Shown: positions 24,703 through 32,764 of the stretch, piece after piece
How positions within the stretch are numbered: the stretch's first letter is position 1
How the letters are laid out: every line of letters begins with the position of its first letter
Source of the DNA: Thermogemmatispora aurantia
GTDB taxonomy: Bacteria; Chloroflexota; Ktedonobacteria; Ktedonobacterales; Ktedonobacteraceae
Assembly: GCF_008974285.1 (NCBI RefSeq)
Contig: NZ_BKZV01000001.1
Coordinates: 1,696,251 to 1,760,250, forward strand
Length of the DNA stretch: 64,000 nt
Direction of reading: 5' to 3'
Program-made: the position numbers and the translations under genes
The notes under the pieces: generated by a model
What the model was told of the DNA's origin: nothing
The model's database searches: none
Seen by the model: only the letters and a program-made list of their open reading frames with translations

Positions 24703-25500
24703 ATGAGCATATCGTCCCTGGCACACAGCGATACCAAGGATACGGAGGCGTCGGGCAGGGCGCAAGCCCTGTCCAATAGTGGAGCCGCCGCTGTTCCACG
24801 CAGCCTCTCGATCGTGCTCTTGACGCAGAACGACGAAGCGAGCATCGAACCGGTAGTGCGCTCGCTGCTGAGCAACCTGGCAGATTGGGCCGATGACCTG
24901 GAGATTCTCGCTGTCGATCGCGGGAGCCACGATCGCACCGGCATACTGCTCGAACGCCTTGCCGCGGAGGAACCGCGTCTGATCGTCCTGCACCAGCCCG
25001 CGAGTTGCAGCTATGGCCAGGCCCTGGTCAGCGCCTTGAGTCAAGCCAGCAAAGAGTTCGTCCTCCTCACGGAGGCTCAGCCTGGCTTGAATGTGGACCT
25101 CCTCAAGCGCAGCTTTGCCCTGCTGAGCGACTACGACGCAGTGCTTGGCTTTCGCCAGCGCCAGGGCTGGCAGCAGTTGACCGCGCTGCTCTGGAGCTGG
25201 CTACTGCGCTTCACCCTGGGCCTGCGTGTGCGCGATCTCTCCTGTCCCTTTAAGCTCTACCGCGCCGAGTTTTTCCGCCAGCAAGCCCTGGAGATGCAGG
25301 GGCACCTCATTAATGCCGAAATAATCCATAAATTTGTGCGCGCTGGCTACGTCTACACCGAGATCGCGATTGGCCCAGAGAAAGCGAGCGAGCCCGTCAG
25401 GCCGTCACTGCGGCGCAAGCTCGCCCTCTACTGGGAAGCCCTCTGCGAGCTGAGCAATTATAGCGGTCGCTGCTATCAGGAAGAGCATGGATGTATTTGA
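24703..25500 (+). CDS. Family 2 glycosyltransferase, dolichyl-phosphate-mannose-synthase-like
   Basis: The 265-residue soluble GT-A enzyme begins its fold at SLSIVLLTQNDEASIEPVV (about residue 31). LEILAVDRGSHDRTGILLE follows, and a variant of the DxD region near LLTEAQPGLNVD. RVRDLSCPFKLYRAEFF is the conserved loop of dolichol-phosphate mannose synthase-like proteins. It has no terminal membrane helices, so the acceptor may be a membrane lipid reached peripherally. The usual DAD or DxD is degenerate here (TEAQPG), so metal binding is uncertain. The GT2/GT-C gene follows 36 bases later and the two are probably co-transcribed. Confidence 0.8.
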   Translation: MSISSLAHSDTKDTEASGRAQALSNSGAAAVPRSLSIVLLTQNDEASIEPVVRSLLSNLADWADDLEILAVDRGSHDRTGILLERLAAEEPRLIVLHQPASCSYGQALVSALSQASKEFVLLTEAQPGLNVDLLKRSFALLSDYDAVLGFRQRQGWQQLTALLWSWLLRFTLGLRVRDLSCPFKLYRAEFFRQQALEMQGHLINAEIIHKFVRAGYVYTEIAIGPEKASEPVRPSLRRKLALYWEALCELSNYSGRCYQEEHGCI

Positions 25501-25536
25501 GCAGTATCACTGGAGGAGTGTGGAGGAGAGGATTCA

Positions 25537-28500
25537 ATGGCGTCCGGTCTTCTGACAAAAGAATCCCCTAAATTCAGCGAGCTACAATTTCGCAACCGTG
25601 TGGCGCGTTATCGGCGCTGGCTAGAGGGCAACGTCAGCCCCAGCGCGACGCGCAGCAACAGTCGCGAGCTTGCAGAATACCAGCGTGTGGCCTGCCGTCC
25701 GATCCTGATTCATGGCAAGGAGGTGACCGTCTTTGCACCATTCCACCCTGAGCGCGCCGCCCTACACACCTTCAGCCGGGCCCAGCTCGCGATACTGGGC
25801 AGCCTCTTGCTGCTTTGGGGCGGCGCTCTGGCCTGGAAAGGGCCAACGCTGCTCGTTGTGGCCTCGACCCTGATCACGCTGCTCTATGTTGCCCACTTGC
25901 TGCTGCAGTTCGCCATTCTGGGTACCCACCTGCTGGCCCCAGCCGAGGCCAGCGGCGATGAGGGGATCGACGAGCATCTGATCAGCGCCCTCAATAATGT
26001 CGACTGGCCCCGCTACACTATCCTGTGCCCGCTCTACCGTGAGGCTGCCGTGGTCGGCCAGATGGTGAACGCTCTGCGCGCCCTGGACTACCCTCGCGAT
26101 CGCCTGGAGATCCTCCTGCTGACAGAGGAAGATGACGTGGAGACGCGCGCCGCCCTCAAGCAGCTGGCCCTCCCCGCCCACTTCCGGGTGCTTGTCGTGC
26201 CGCGCGGCTATCCCCGCACCAAGGCCCGCGCCTGTAACTACGGACTACTACACGCCCGGGGCGACTACCTGGTCATCTACGATGCCGAGGATATCCCCGA
26301 TCCTTTGCAGCTGAAAAAAGCTGTGCTGACCTTCGCTCAGCACGACCACTCGCTGGCCTGTGTGCAGGCACGTCTGAATTGCTATAATCCTTCGCAAAAT
26401 CTCCTGACTCGCCTCTTTACTGCTGAGTATTCCCTCTGGTTTGATCTGGTGCTGCCGGGCTTGCAACGGCTCGGTCTGCCGCTGCCGCTCGGTGGCACCT
26501 CAAACCACTTCCGCGTCTCGGTGCTGCGCGCCGTCGGCGGCTGGGACGCCTTCAATGTTACCGAGGACTGCGATCTCGGCCTGCGCCTCTTTCAGCATGG
26601 CTTCAAGACAGTGATTCTCGATTCAACGACCTATGAGGAGGCGAATTCTCGCCTTAGCAACTGGCTGCGCCAACGCTCGCGCTGGATTAAGGGCTATATG
26701 CAGACCTACCTGGTCTATATGCGCCACCCCCTGGTCTACTGGCGCGAGCGGCGCCTGCGCGAACTCTGCAGCGTGCAACTGGTGATCGGCGCCAGCGCCG
26801 CCAGCCTCCTACTGAACCCCCTCGTCTGGGCGCTCTCGATCTTCTACGTCTGCACCAGTGGCCGCTACCAGGCTTTTTATCACCTGCTCTTCCCCGGTCC
26901 CATCCTCTACGCAGGCGCCTTCTGTCTGATCTTCGGCAACTTTTTCCACCTCTACCTCAACCTGCTGGCGCTGCTGCATCGCCGCTATTATGCGCTGGTG
27001 CCCTGGGCCTTGCTGATGCCCTGCTGCTGGTTACTGGACAGCCTGGCCGCTTATCTGGCCCTCGTCGAGCTACTGATCCGACCTCACTACTGGCAGAAGA
27101 CACTCCACGGCTTCCACCTGCTCAAGCAGCCACAACCTATCAATCAGTTCAGCTCCACGGTGATCCCCGCGACTCCTCAGCGCGGGCCGAGCGAGATCGA
27201 GGTTGGTCTGACCCCTATCCGCCTGGGCGCCCATACCCCCTTCAGGCCACTGCGCCTGGTTTTAACACCAGAGACGACCATCCGCCCCTTGCCACGCATT
27301 CGCCGCTCGCGCCCCCATGACCTGGGAGCACTGGTGACCTTCCTCTGCGCTTGCCTGAGCAGCATCACCGCCTGCCTCTACTTCTTTCTGCATCAGGAGA
27401 TTCTGCTCTACGGCGATGCCTACGCCCACCTGCGCATCGCTCGCAGCGTCTTTGATAGCGCTACACCTGGCCTGGCCCAGCTCGGCGGCGTCTGGCTGCC
27501 ACTGCCTCACGTGCTGATGCTGCCTTTCGTCTGGAATGACTTCCTCTGGCACTCTGGGCTAGCCGGCAGCTTCGTCTCAATGATCTGCTATATCATCGCT
27601 GCCCTCTACCTCTACCGCGGTGGTCTGCGCCTGACACGCGACCGCTGGGCCGCCTTCCTCTGTTCCCTGGTCTTCATGCTCAACCCCAATATCCTCTACC
27701 TTCAGTCGACACCGCTCACCGAGCTGACCCTGATTTGCATGATGACAGTGGCCGGCTACTACTTCTTGAGCTGGGCCCAGGAGAATCGCCCGCGCTACCT
27801 GGTACTGGCGGCTGCCAGCACCTTCCTGGCAACGCTCTCCCGCTACGAAGGCTGGTCTTTCTTTGTTTGCTTGCTTCTCCTGGTCAGCCTGACCAGCCTG
27901 CTCAAGCGACGCTCCTTCGCCGAGATCTGCGCTAACACCCTCGTTTTTGCCCTCCTGGGAGGCCTCGGCATCGCACTCTGGCTGGCCTGGAACCGCATCA
28001 TCTTCGGCGACACTTTCTTTTTCTTGCACGGCCCTTTTTCCTCTGAGATGTTGCTCTCCAGCTTTGCCCGAGCTGGTCGCTTCTATACCTATCACAATGT
28101 CAGTCTCTCGTTACTGACCTACATGCTGCTCTCAGTGAAAACCTTTGGGCCATTCTTACTCTTTCTATCGTTGCTGTCCTTCATCTTCTTTCTGCTCAGT
28201 CACCGGCTGAGGCCGGAGACCCTGGCCCTGATTGCCTTCATGGCCCCGCTCGGCTTCTATGTGCTTTCGATCTACAGTGGGCAGGCGCTGATCCTGCTAC
28301 CGGAGATCGGGCCGGGCCATGATCCCGGGCGCCTCTACAACGATCGGCACGGCGCGGCGGTCGTGGTGCCGGCGGCCCTGCTGTTGGCCACTTTGATGAG
28401 CAGTGGGTTGCGCCTGTTGCGGGGGAGGCTCCATCTCCTGGGGCGCCTGGCCTGCGCCGGAGCGATCTGTGGTCAGGCTTGCTTCATCGCCGCGACCGGT

Positions 28501-28929
28501 ATTGTGACCCTGCAGGACGGCCTCTACGGGAACTCTTGCACCGGCACCCACCCGGTCAGCATCTACCTGGCCAGACACTACAACGGCGGCCTGATCTTAG
28601 AGGACGTCTCTCCCACCAATTTCGACGTGTCGGAGGCCGGCATCAACTTCCGCAATGTGATCTACGATGGCTCGGGCCGGCTCTGGCAGCAGGCCCTGCG
28701 CAATCCCGCAGCCAGCATTGACTGGATCGTGCTCAATCCACGGCTTCCGGGCGATCGCGTGGCGCGAGCGCTGCCGCCGGGCAGCCCCCTGCTGCGCCAG
28801 TTCACGCTGGTGCTGATCGATTCTCGCAGCGGTATGCACCTCTACCATCACCGCGGGCGTCCTCCGCTGCCAGATCGCCCGATTCCACCGGAACTCTTAA
28901 CTGCTCATCGTCTCTGCCCAAACGACTAA
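25537..28929 (+). CDS. Two-domain glycosyltransferase: processive-type GT2 fused to a GT-C membrane domain
   Basis: The 1130-residue protein has two enzymes in series. Residues about 80-140 carry membrane helices. The GT2 domain (about 160-390) has YTILCPLYREAAVV, DYLVIYDAEDIPDP (DxD), FNVTEDCDLGLRL and QRSRWIKGYMQTY (the QxxRW-type motif of cellulose synthase-like enzymes), then four helices. From about residue 590 a multi-helix membrane domain begins with LYGDAYAHLRIARSVFDS, the first-loop acidic motif of GT-C enzymes (GT39/GT83-like). About ten helices and an extracytoplasmic C-terminal domain follow. It could make a polyisoprenyl-linked sugar and use it for surface transfer in one polypeptide. 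AGGAG lies upstream of ATG 25537. Confidence 0.83.
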   Translation: MASGLLTKESPKFSELQFRNRVARYRRWLEGNVSPSATRSNSRELAEYQRVACRPILIHGKEVTVFAPFHPERAALHTFSRAQLAILGSLLLLWGGALAWKGPTLLVVASTLITLLYVAHLLLQFAILGTHLLAPAEASGDEGIDEHLISALNNVDWPRYTILCPLYREAAVVGQMVNALRALDYPRDRLEILLLTEEDDVETRAALKQLALPAHFRVLVVPRGYPRTKARACNYGLLHARGDYLVIYDAEDIPDPLQLKKAVLTFAQHDHSLACVQARLNCYNPSQNLLTRLFTAEYSLWFDLVLPGLQRLGLPLPLGGTSNHFRVSVLRAVGGWDAFNVTEDCDLGLRLFQHGFKTVILDSTTYEEANSRLSNWLRQRSRWIKGYMQTYLVYMRHPLVYWRERRLRELCSVQLVIGASAASLLLNPLVWALSIFYVCTSGRYQAFYHLLFPGPILYAGAFCLIFGNFFHLYLNLLALLHRRYYALVPWALLMPCCWLLDSLAAYLALVELLIRPHYWQKTLHGFHLLKQPQPINQFSSTVIPATPQRGPSEIEVGLTPIRLGAHTPFRPLRLVLTPETTIRPLPRIRRSRPHDLGALVTFLCACLSSITACLYFFLHQEILLYGDAYAHLRIARSVFDSATPGLAQLGGVWLPLPHVLMLPFVWNDFLWHSGLAGSFVSMICYIIAALYLYRGGLRLTRDRWAAFLCSLVFMLNPNILYLQSTPLTELTLICMMTVAGYYFLSWAQENRPRYLVLAAASTFLATLSRYEGWSFFVCLLLLVSLTSLLKRRSFAEICANTLVFALLGGLGIALWLAWNRIIFGDTFFFLHGPFSSEMLLSSFARAGRFYTYHNVSLSLLTYMLLSVKTFGPFLLFLSLLSFIFFLLSHRLRPETLALIAFMAPLGFYVLSIYSGQALILLPEIGPGHDPGRLYNDRHGAAVVVPAALLLATLMSSGLRLLRGRLHLLGRLACAGAICGQACFIAATGIVTLQDGLYGNSCTGTHPVSIYLARHYNGGLILEDVSPTNFDVSEAGINFRNVIYDGSGRLWQQALRNPAASIDWIVLNPRLPGDRVARALPPGSPLLRQFTLVLIDSRSGMHLYHHRGRPPLPDRPIPPELLTAHRLCPND

Positions 28930-28956
28930 GGTCTCAGTGCTCGTCTGTTCGCTGGC

Positions 28957-29697
28957 TCACTCGTCAGGCAAGGCAAAGGTCATGAGATCACGCCCAACGA
29001 TGATCAGGCCGCGATAGCCTTCGGCGCGTGCCCGCTCCTGCAGGCGGGCCGCGTCAAGCTCGCGGTAGAGATGCGAGCAGACGAGCGTCCTGACCTGGGT
29101 AGCAGCGGCCAGCTGGACGATCTCGTCATCGCTGAGATGGCCAGAGTCGATGATGGCCAGGTCCACGCCCTGCAGAAAGAGGCGCTCTTGCTCATGAAAG
29201 GAGGAGTCGCCGGTAATGGCGTAGCGCTGCCCCTGCCAGCTGAAACGCAGGCCGTGGTTACCCGCAGGCGGCAGTTCGATGAAATCAAAGAGGTAAGGAC
29301 CGATCTGAAACGCATCTTCTGTAATTTCGTGGACCAGAATCTGATAATGGGGCTGGCGGAAGCTGTGTGGACTGAAGAGGCGCATCAGTCCATCGACCAG
29401 GCGCTGCAGTCCGGGTGGCCCGTAGAGGTGGAGGTCATGTTTACGCGGCTGCCGCCGCGACCAAGCGCCCGCATGCAGCAGGGGAATGAGATCGGAGACG
29501 TGATCGGGGTGAAAGTGCGAGATGACGATATGCTCCAGGGCATTGGGATTGAGGCCAATTTCGGCGAGACGCTGGCTGATGCCGCGCCCGCAGTCGAAGA
29601 GGATAGGCAGCCCCGCCAGATGCAGGAGAACGCTGGAGGCGCGACGCTCTAGCTCGATTTGACAGGTACCCGTACCAAGTAGCATGAGATAGCTCAT
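28957..29697 (-). CDS. Metallo-beta-lactamase-fold hydrolase, ribonuclease Z-like
   Basis: The 246-residue protein has LFDCGRGISQRLAEIGLNP then VISHFHPDHVSDL, the HxHxDH metal motif (about residues 60-66). The later ligands are ITGDSSFH and LVCSHLYREL. Family members include RNase Z and phosphodiesterases. The exosite arm of true RNase Z is not obvious, so tRNA 3' processing is only one possibility. It is convergent with the glycosyltransferase gene and divergent from the kinase at 29784. Confidence 0.82.
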   Translation of the reverse strand: MSYLMLLGTGTCQIELERRASSVLLHLAGLPILFDCGRGISQRLAEIGLNPNALEHIVISHFHPDHVSDLIPLLHAGAWSRRQPRKHDLHLYGPPGLQRLVDGLMRLFSPHSFRQPHYQILVHEITEDAFQIGPYLFDFIELPPAGNHGLRFSWQGQRYAITGDSSFHEQERLFLQGVDLAIIDSGHLSDDEIVQLAAATQVRTLVCSHLYRELDAARLQERARAEGYRGLIIVGRDLMTFALPDE

Positions 29698-29715
29698 CGT
29701 TTGTTATCCCTCTTC

Positions 29716-29745
29716 TTGACAGACGAACGTTCTAGATGCTACCAT
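29716..29745 (+). promoter_or_regulatory. Promoter of the WD40 kinase gene
   Basis: TTGACA at 29716-29721 and TACCAT at 29740-29745, spaced 18 bases. An in-frame ATG at 29736 lies inside this element, so translation more likely begins at ATG 29784, giving a leader of about 30 bases. Confidence 0.55.
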
Positions 29746-29783
29746 GCAGGCAGATCATCGTTAGCATACAGGACCAGCAAGCA

Positions 29784-31793
29784 ATGCAGGGTTCCTTTCT
29801 TCTTTATTGTGACATCTGTGGAGCGGCTAATCGTCCCCAGGCCCGTTTCTGCTTCGCCTGTGGCCGTCCGCTACAGAATAGCGCGCCTCCCTCGTTAGTG
29901 GCCGACCAGGCCCAGACAGCGAGCCAGACAATCTCGGCCCCAGCCTCGCCGACTACCACCGGTCTCTTGCCAGCCAACGCTTTGCTGCGAGGACGCTACC
30001 GGATCATCGCTCAGGTCGGGAAAGGTGGCTTCGGCGCCGTCTACCGCGCAACAGATCTGCTGCTGGCCAATCGCACGTTGGCCATTAAGGAGATGAGTCA
30101 GCAGTACTTGAGTTCCAGGGAGCTGCAGGAGGCCACCGCAGCCTTTCAGCAAGAAGCCCTCTTGCTGGCAGGTTTGATTCATCCAAATCTGCCACGCATC
30201 TACGATCACTTCTGCGAAAACGGGCGCTGGTACCTGGTGATGGACTTTATCGAAGGGGAAACGCTGGAAGAGCGCCTGAGCCGCACCCCCGACGGGCGAC
30301 TACCTCTTGACGCGGTTCTGCGTCTTGGCCTGCAGCTCTGCGATGTGCTCGGCTACCTGCATAGCCGCCAGCCGCCCATCATCTTCCGCGATCTCAAGCC
30401 GGCGAACATCATGCTGACGGGCGATGGGCATCTATATTTGATCGATTTCGGCATCGCGCGTCTCTTCAAGCCCGGCCAGAGCAAAGATACAACGGCCCTC
30501 GGTTCCGCCGGCTATGCCGCTCCAGAGCAGTACGGTCGTGCGCAGTCGACGCCACAAACCGACATCTACGCCCTTGGGGCCACGCTCCATCAGCTGATCA
30601 CCGGTCAGGACCCCTCGCTTTCTCCCTTCACATTCGCCCCTTTCCCGCAGCAGGACGCCGCACATCGTCGGCTAGAGGCGCTGGTGATGCGCATGGTCCA
30701 GACAGAGGCCAGCCGTCGCCCGAGCAGCATTCAGGAGGTCAAAGCCGAACTCGAAAGCCTGCTCACCCGGCGTCTGACTGCCCCAGCACGCCCGAGCGCC
30801 AGCCAGTACCGGCCCGCGCCGACCTCAGCGAGTACGACGGCTCCCGCCGTCGCGCTCCCCACGGCCCCCCTGATCACGCGCTGTCTCTACACAGGTCACC
30901 ATCGGAACACCAGCATCTACGCCCTTGCCTGGTCCCCCGACGGGCGCCTTCTGGCCTCCAGTGGGGCCGATGGCAGTGTCCAGATCTGGGAAGCGCTCAG
31001 CGGGCACTTGCTGCAGCGCTGCGATTGGCATCGAGGACCAGTCTACGGCCTGGCCTGGTCCCCCGACGGCCAGCGCCTCGCCTCAGCGGGACGTGATGGC
31101 ACGGTGCGCCTCTGGAACCCGAGCACAGGCGATGAACTCACAAGCTACCAGGGCCACACCTCCTACGTCTACAGTGTGGCCTGGGCGCCCGACGGCCAGT
31201 TTCTGGCCTCGGCCAGCGATGACGCAACGGTCCATGTCTGGGCCGCGGCCAGCCCCTGGGAGAGCAGCAGCTATCGCGGTCATCGGCGCAGCGTCAAAGC
31301 GGTAGCCTGGGCGCCCGATGGCCAGCGCCTCTCCTCGGGTGGCGGCGATGGCCTCCTGCACATCTGGCCACGTCCTACTCACCGGGGGCGCAGCTTTCTG
31401 ACCTCCTGGCTCCTCTCACGAAAAGAGATCCACTGCTACGGCCAGCAGCAGCGCATCAACGCCATCGCCTGGTCGCGCGACGGGCGCTACGTCGCCGCAG
31501 GGAAGACCGGCGGCAGCGTCGAGATTTGGGAGAGCCAGCATGGCAGGCAACAGGTCACCTATCGCCGGCATAAGGGGGCAGTCTACGCCCTCAGCTGGCA
31601 CCCCCGAGGTTCCCTGCTGGCCTCCGGCGGACGCGATGGCCACGTCCATTGCTGGCAGGCAATAGATGGGCGGCAGCGCTTCACCTACAACAGCCAGCAA
31701 GGCTTTATTTACTCCCTCGCCTGGTCCCCTGATGGACGCTACCTTGCCTGCGGCGGCCAGGATGGAAGCATCTACGTCTGGGAGATCAACTAA
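29784..31793 (+). CDS. Ser/Thr protein kinase with N-terminal zinc ribbon and C-terminal seven-bladed WD40 propeller
   Basis: The product is 669 residues. CDICGAANRPQARFCFACG (Cys at about 9, 12, 23, 26) is a double-CxxC zinc ribbon. The kinase domain (about 70-330) has the Gly loop VGKGGFGAVY, LAIKEM (Lys), IIFRDLKPANIM and LIDFGIARLF. The catalytic loop reads FRD where most kinases have HRD, as in the paralogue at 37403. Seven WD40 repeats (about 375-669) are seen, each with AWSPDG or similar and ending in W plus an aliphatic or aromatic residue, enough for a closed propeller. No membrane helix is present, so it is cytoplasmic. The substrate is unknown; the propeller probably recruits it. 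Confidence 0.9.
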   Translation: MQGSFLLYCDICGAANRPQARFCFACGRPLQNSAPPSLVADQAQTASQTISAPASPTTTGLLPANALLRGRYRIIAQVGKGGFGAVYRATDLLLANRTLAIKEMSQQYLSSRELQEATAAFQQEALLLAGLIHPNLPRIYDHFCENGRWYLVMDFIEGETLEERLSRTPDGRLPLDAVLRLGLQLCDVLGYLHSRQPPIIFRDLKPANIMLTGDGHLYLIDFGIARLFKPGQSKDTTALGSAGYAAPEQYGRAQSTPQTDIYALGATLHQLITGQDPSLSPFTFAPFPQQDAAHRRLEALVMRMVQTEASRRPSSIQEVKAELESLLTRRLTAPARPSASQYRPAPTSASTTAPAVALPTAPLITRCLYTGHHRNTSIYALAWSPDGRLLASSGADGSVQIWEALSGHLLQRCDWHRGPVYGLAWSPDGQRLASAGRDGTVRLWNPSTGDELTSYQGHTSYVYSVAWAPDGQFLASASDDATVHVWAAASPWESSSYRGHRRSVKAVAWAPDGQRLSSGGGDGLLHIWPRPTHRGRSFLTSWLLSRKEIHCYGQQQRINAIAWSRDGRYVAAGKTGGSVEIWESQHGRQQVTYRRHKGAVYALSWHPRGSLLASGGRDGHVHCWQAIDGRQRFTYNSQQGFIYSLAWSPDGRYLACGGQDGSIYVWEIN

Positions 31794-31927
31794 GGGCGGG
31801 CCGGATCAGCTCCCCGTCAGTCTGACAAGGGCGAGGGCTGGACCAGCGGAAGCCCAATCAATGGCTGGTTTGAAGGCAGGAGAGGGAGACTCGCAGCAGA
31901 CTTGCGGCACAGTGAGCGCGAGGCGAG

Positions 31928-32521
31928 TTAATCCCCAACGGTAGCCCCAACCACAAAGGCATCGACGCGCGAGGCTTTGCCCCGCCAGTAGGGTACCTTG
32001 AACTTGTGTCCGCCGCTCAGGATTGTCACATCGCGCATATGGATATAGTGGTAGACAATCGGCAGGCCCTCTGGCCCATACTCCGGCTGATCAGGCGGCG
32101 GCACCAGCGCCGTATAGTACTTGCGCAGGGCATCGGCAGTATCGGGGTCGTGCTCGCGGTGCGTCTCCTCATTGAGATCAATGTAGAACTGGGCATAGTG
32201 GGCGGTGCTCACCATCACCCCGAAAATGAGCAGCCCATGCATCTGCAGCATCATCTCGATCTCCAGATCATGCTGCTCCACCAGCTGAATCCACATCTGC
32301 AACGCCACATCCTGCTCGCCGTACTCCCTCAACCAGAGCTGACGACGCTCCATGCGCGTCAGGGGGCGGAAACCGCTCTCCAGCGCCTCGTTGAGTTCCC
32401 GCTCGCCATCGGCGGACGATGAGGAGGTGGGAGAAGCATTGGCATTGTTCGTGTGAGCGGCTGCTGGCTGTGGCTGTTGCGGACCCTTCTTGCTCGCTTC
32501 CTGCCCGGATTCGCTACTCAT
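31928..32521 (-). CDS. Protein of unknown function
   Basis: The 197-residue product starts at ATG 32521, which has GGAGG 11 bases upstream; an in-frame alternative lies at 32539. Residues 1-40 are low-complexity Ser/Gln/Ala. About 45-115 are helical and charged (RMERRQLWLREYGEQDVALQ, then EQHDLEIEMMLQMHGLLIFG). The end is beta-rich (VYHYIHMRDVTILSGGHKFKV). I do not recognise the family. A 12-bp palindrome ATGTTGCAACAT at 32548-32559 sits just upstream of the start. It stands alone between a kinase gene and the penicillin-binding protein gene. Confidence 0.65.
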   Translation of the reverse strand: MSSESGQEASKKGPQQPQPAAAHTNNANASPTSSSSADGERELNEALESGFRPLTRMERRQLWLREYGEQDVALQMWIQLVEQHDLEIEMMLQMHGLLIFGVMVSTAHYAQFYIDLNEETHREHDPDTADALRKYYTALVPPPDQPEYGPEGLPIVYHYIHMRDVTILSGGHKFKVPYWRGKASRVDAFVVGATVGD

Positions 32522-32650
32522 AGAGACAGAAACCTCCACAATAAGCCATGTTGCAACATCCAGTACCTTACTCTGCTCTTTTTATGATATCACGATACGC
32601 GGGGAAAGGCTGCTGGCCAAAGGGGAGCCAGGGGGAAGAAGGCAGAGAAC

Positions 32651-32686
32651 GGCGCCGGCTCCTTAATTCATGAGGAGAGCGGCGCC
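32651..32686 (-). terminator. GC-rich hairpin downstream of the penicillin-binding protein gene
   Basis: GGCGCCGGCTCC pairs with GGAGAGCGGCGCC apart from one bulge, with an 11-base loop. On the minus strand it is followed by pyrimidine-rich GTTCTCTGCCTTCTTCCCCC. It is about 80 bases past the stop of the gene ending at 32765. Confidence 0.45.
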
Positions 32687-32764
32687 GCCTGGCTGCGCAT
32701 TTCAGAGACGAGGACAGGAGATACCTTCATCAGCGATGGAGGTCGCGCCCGCGCCCGCTCGCGC

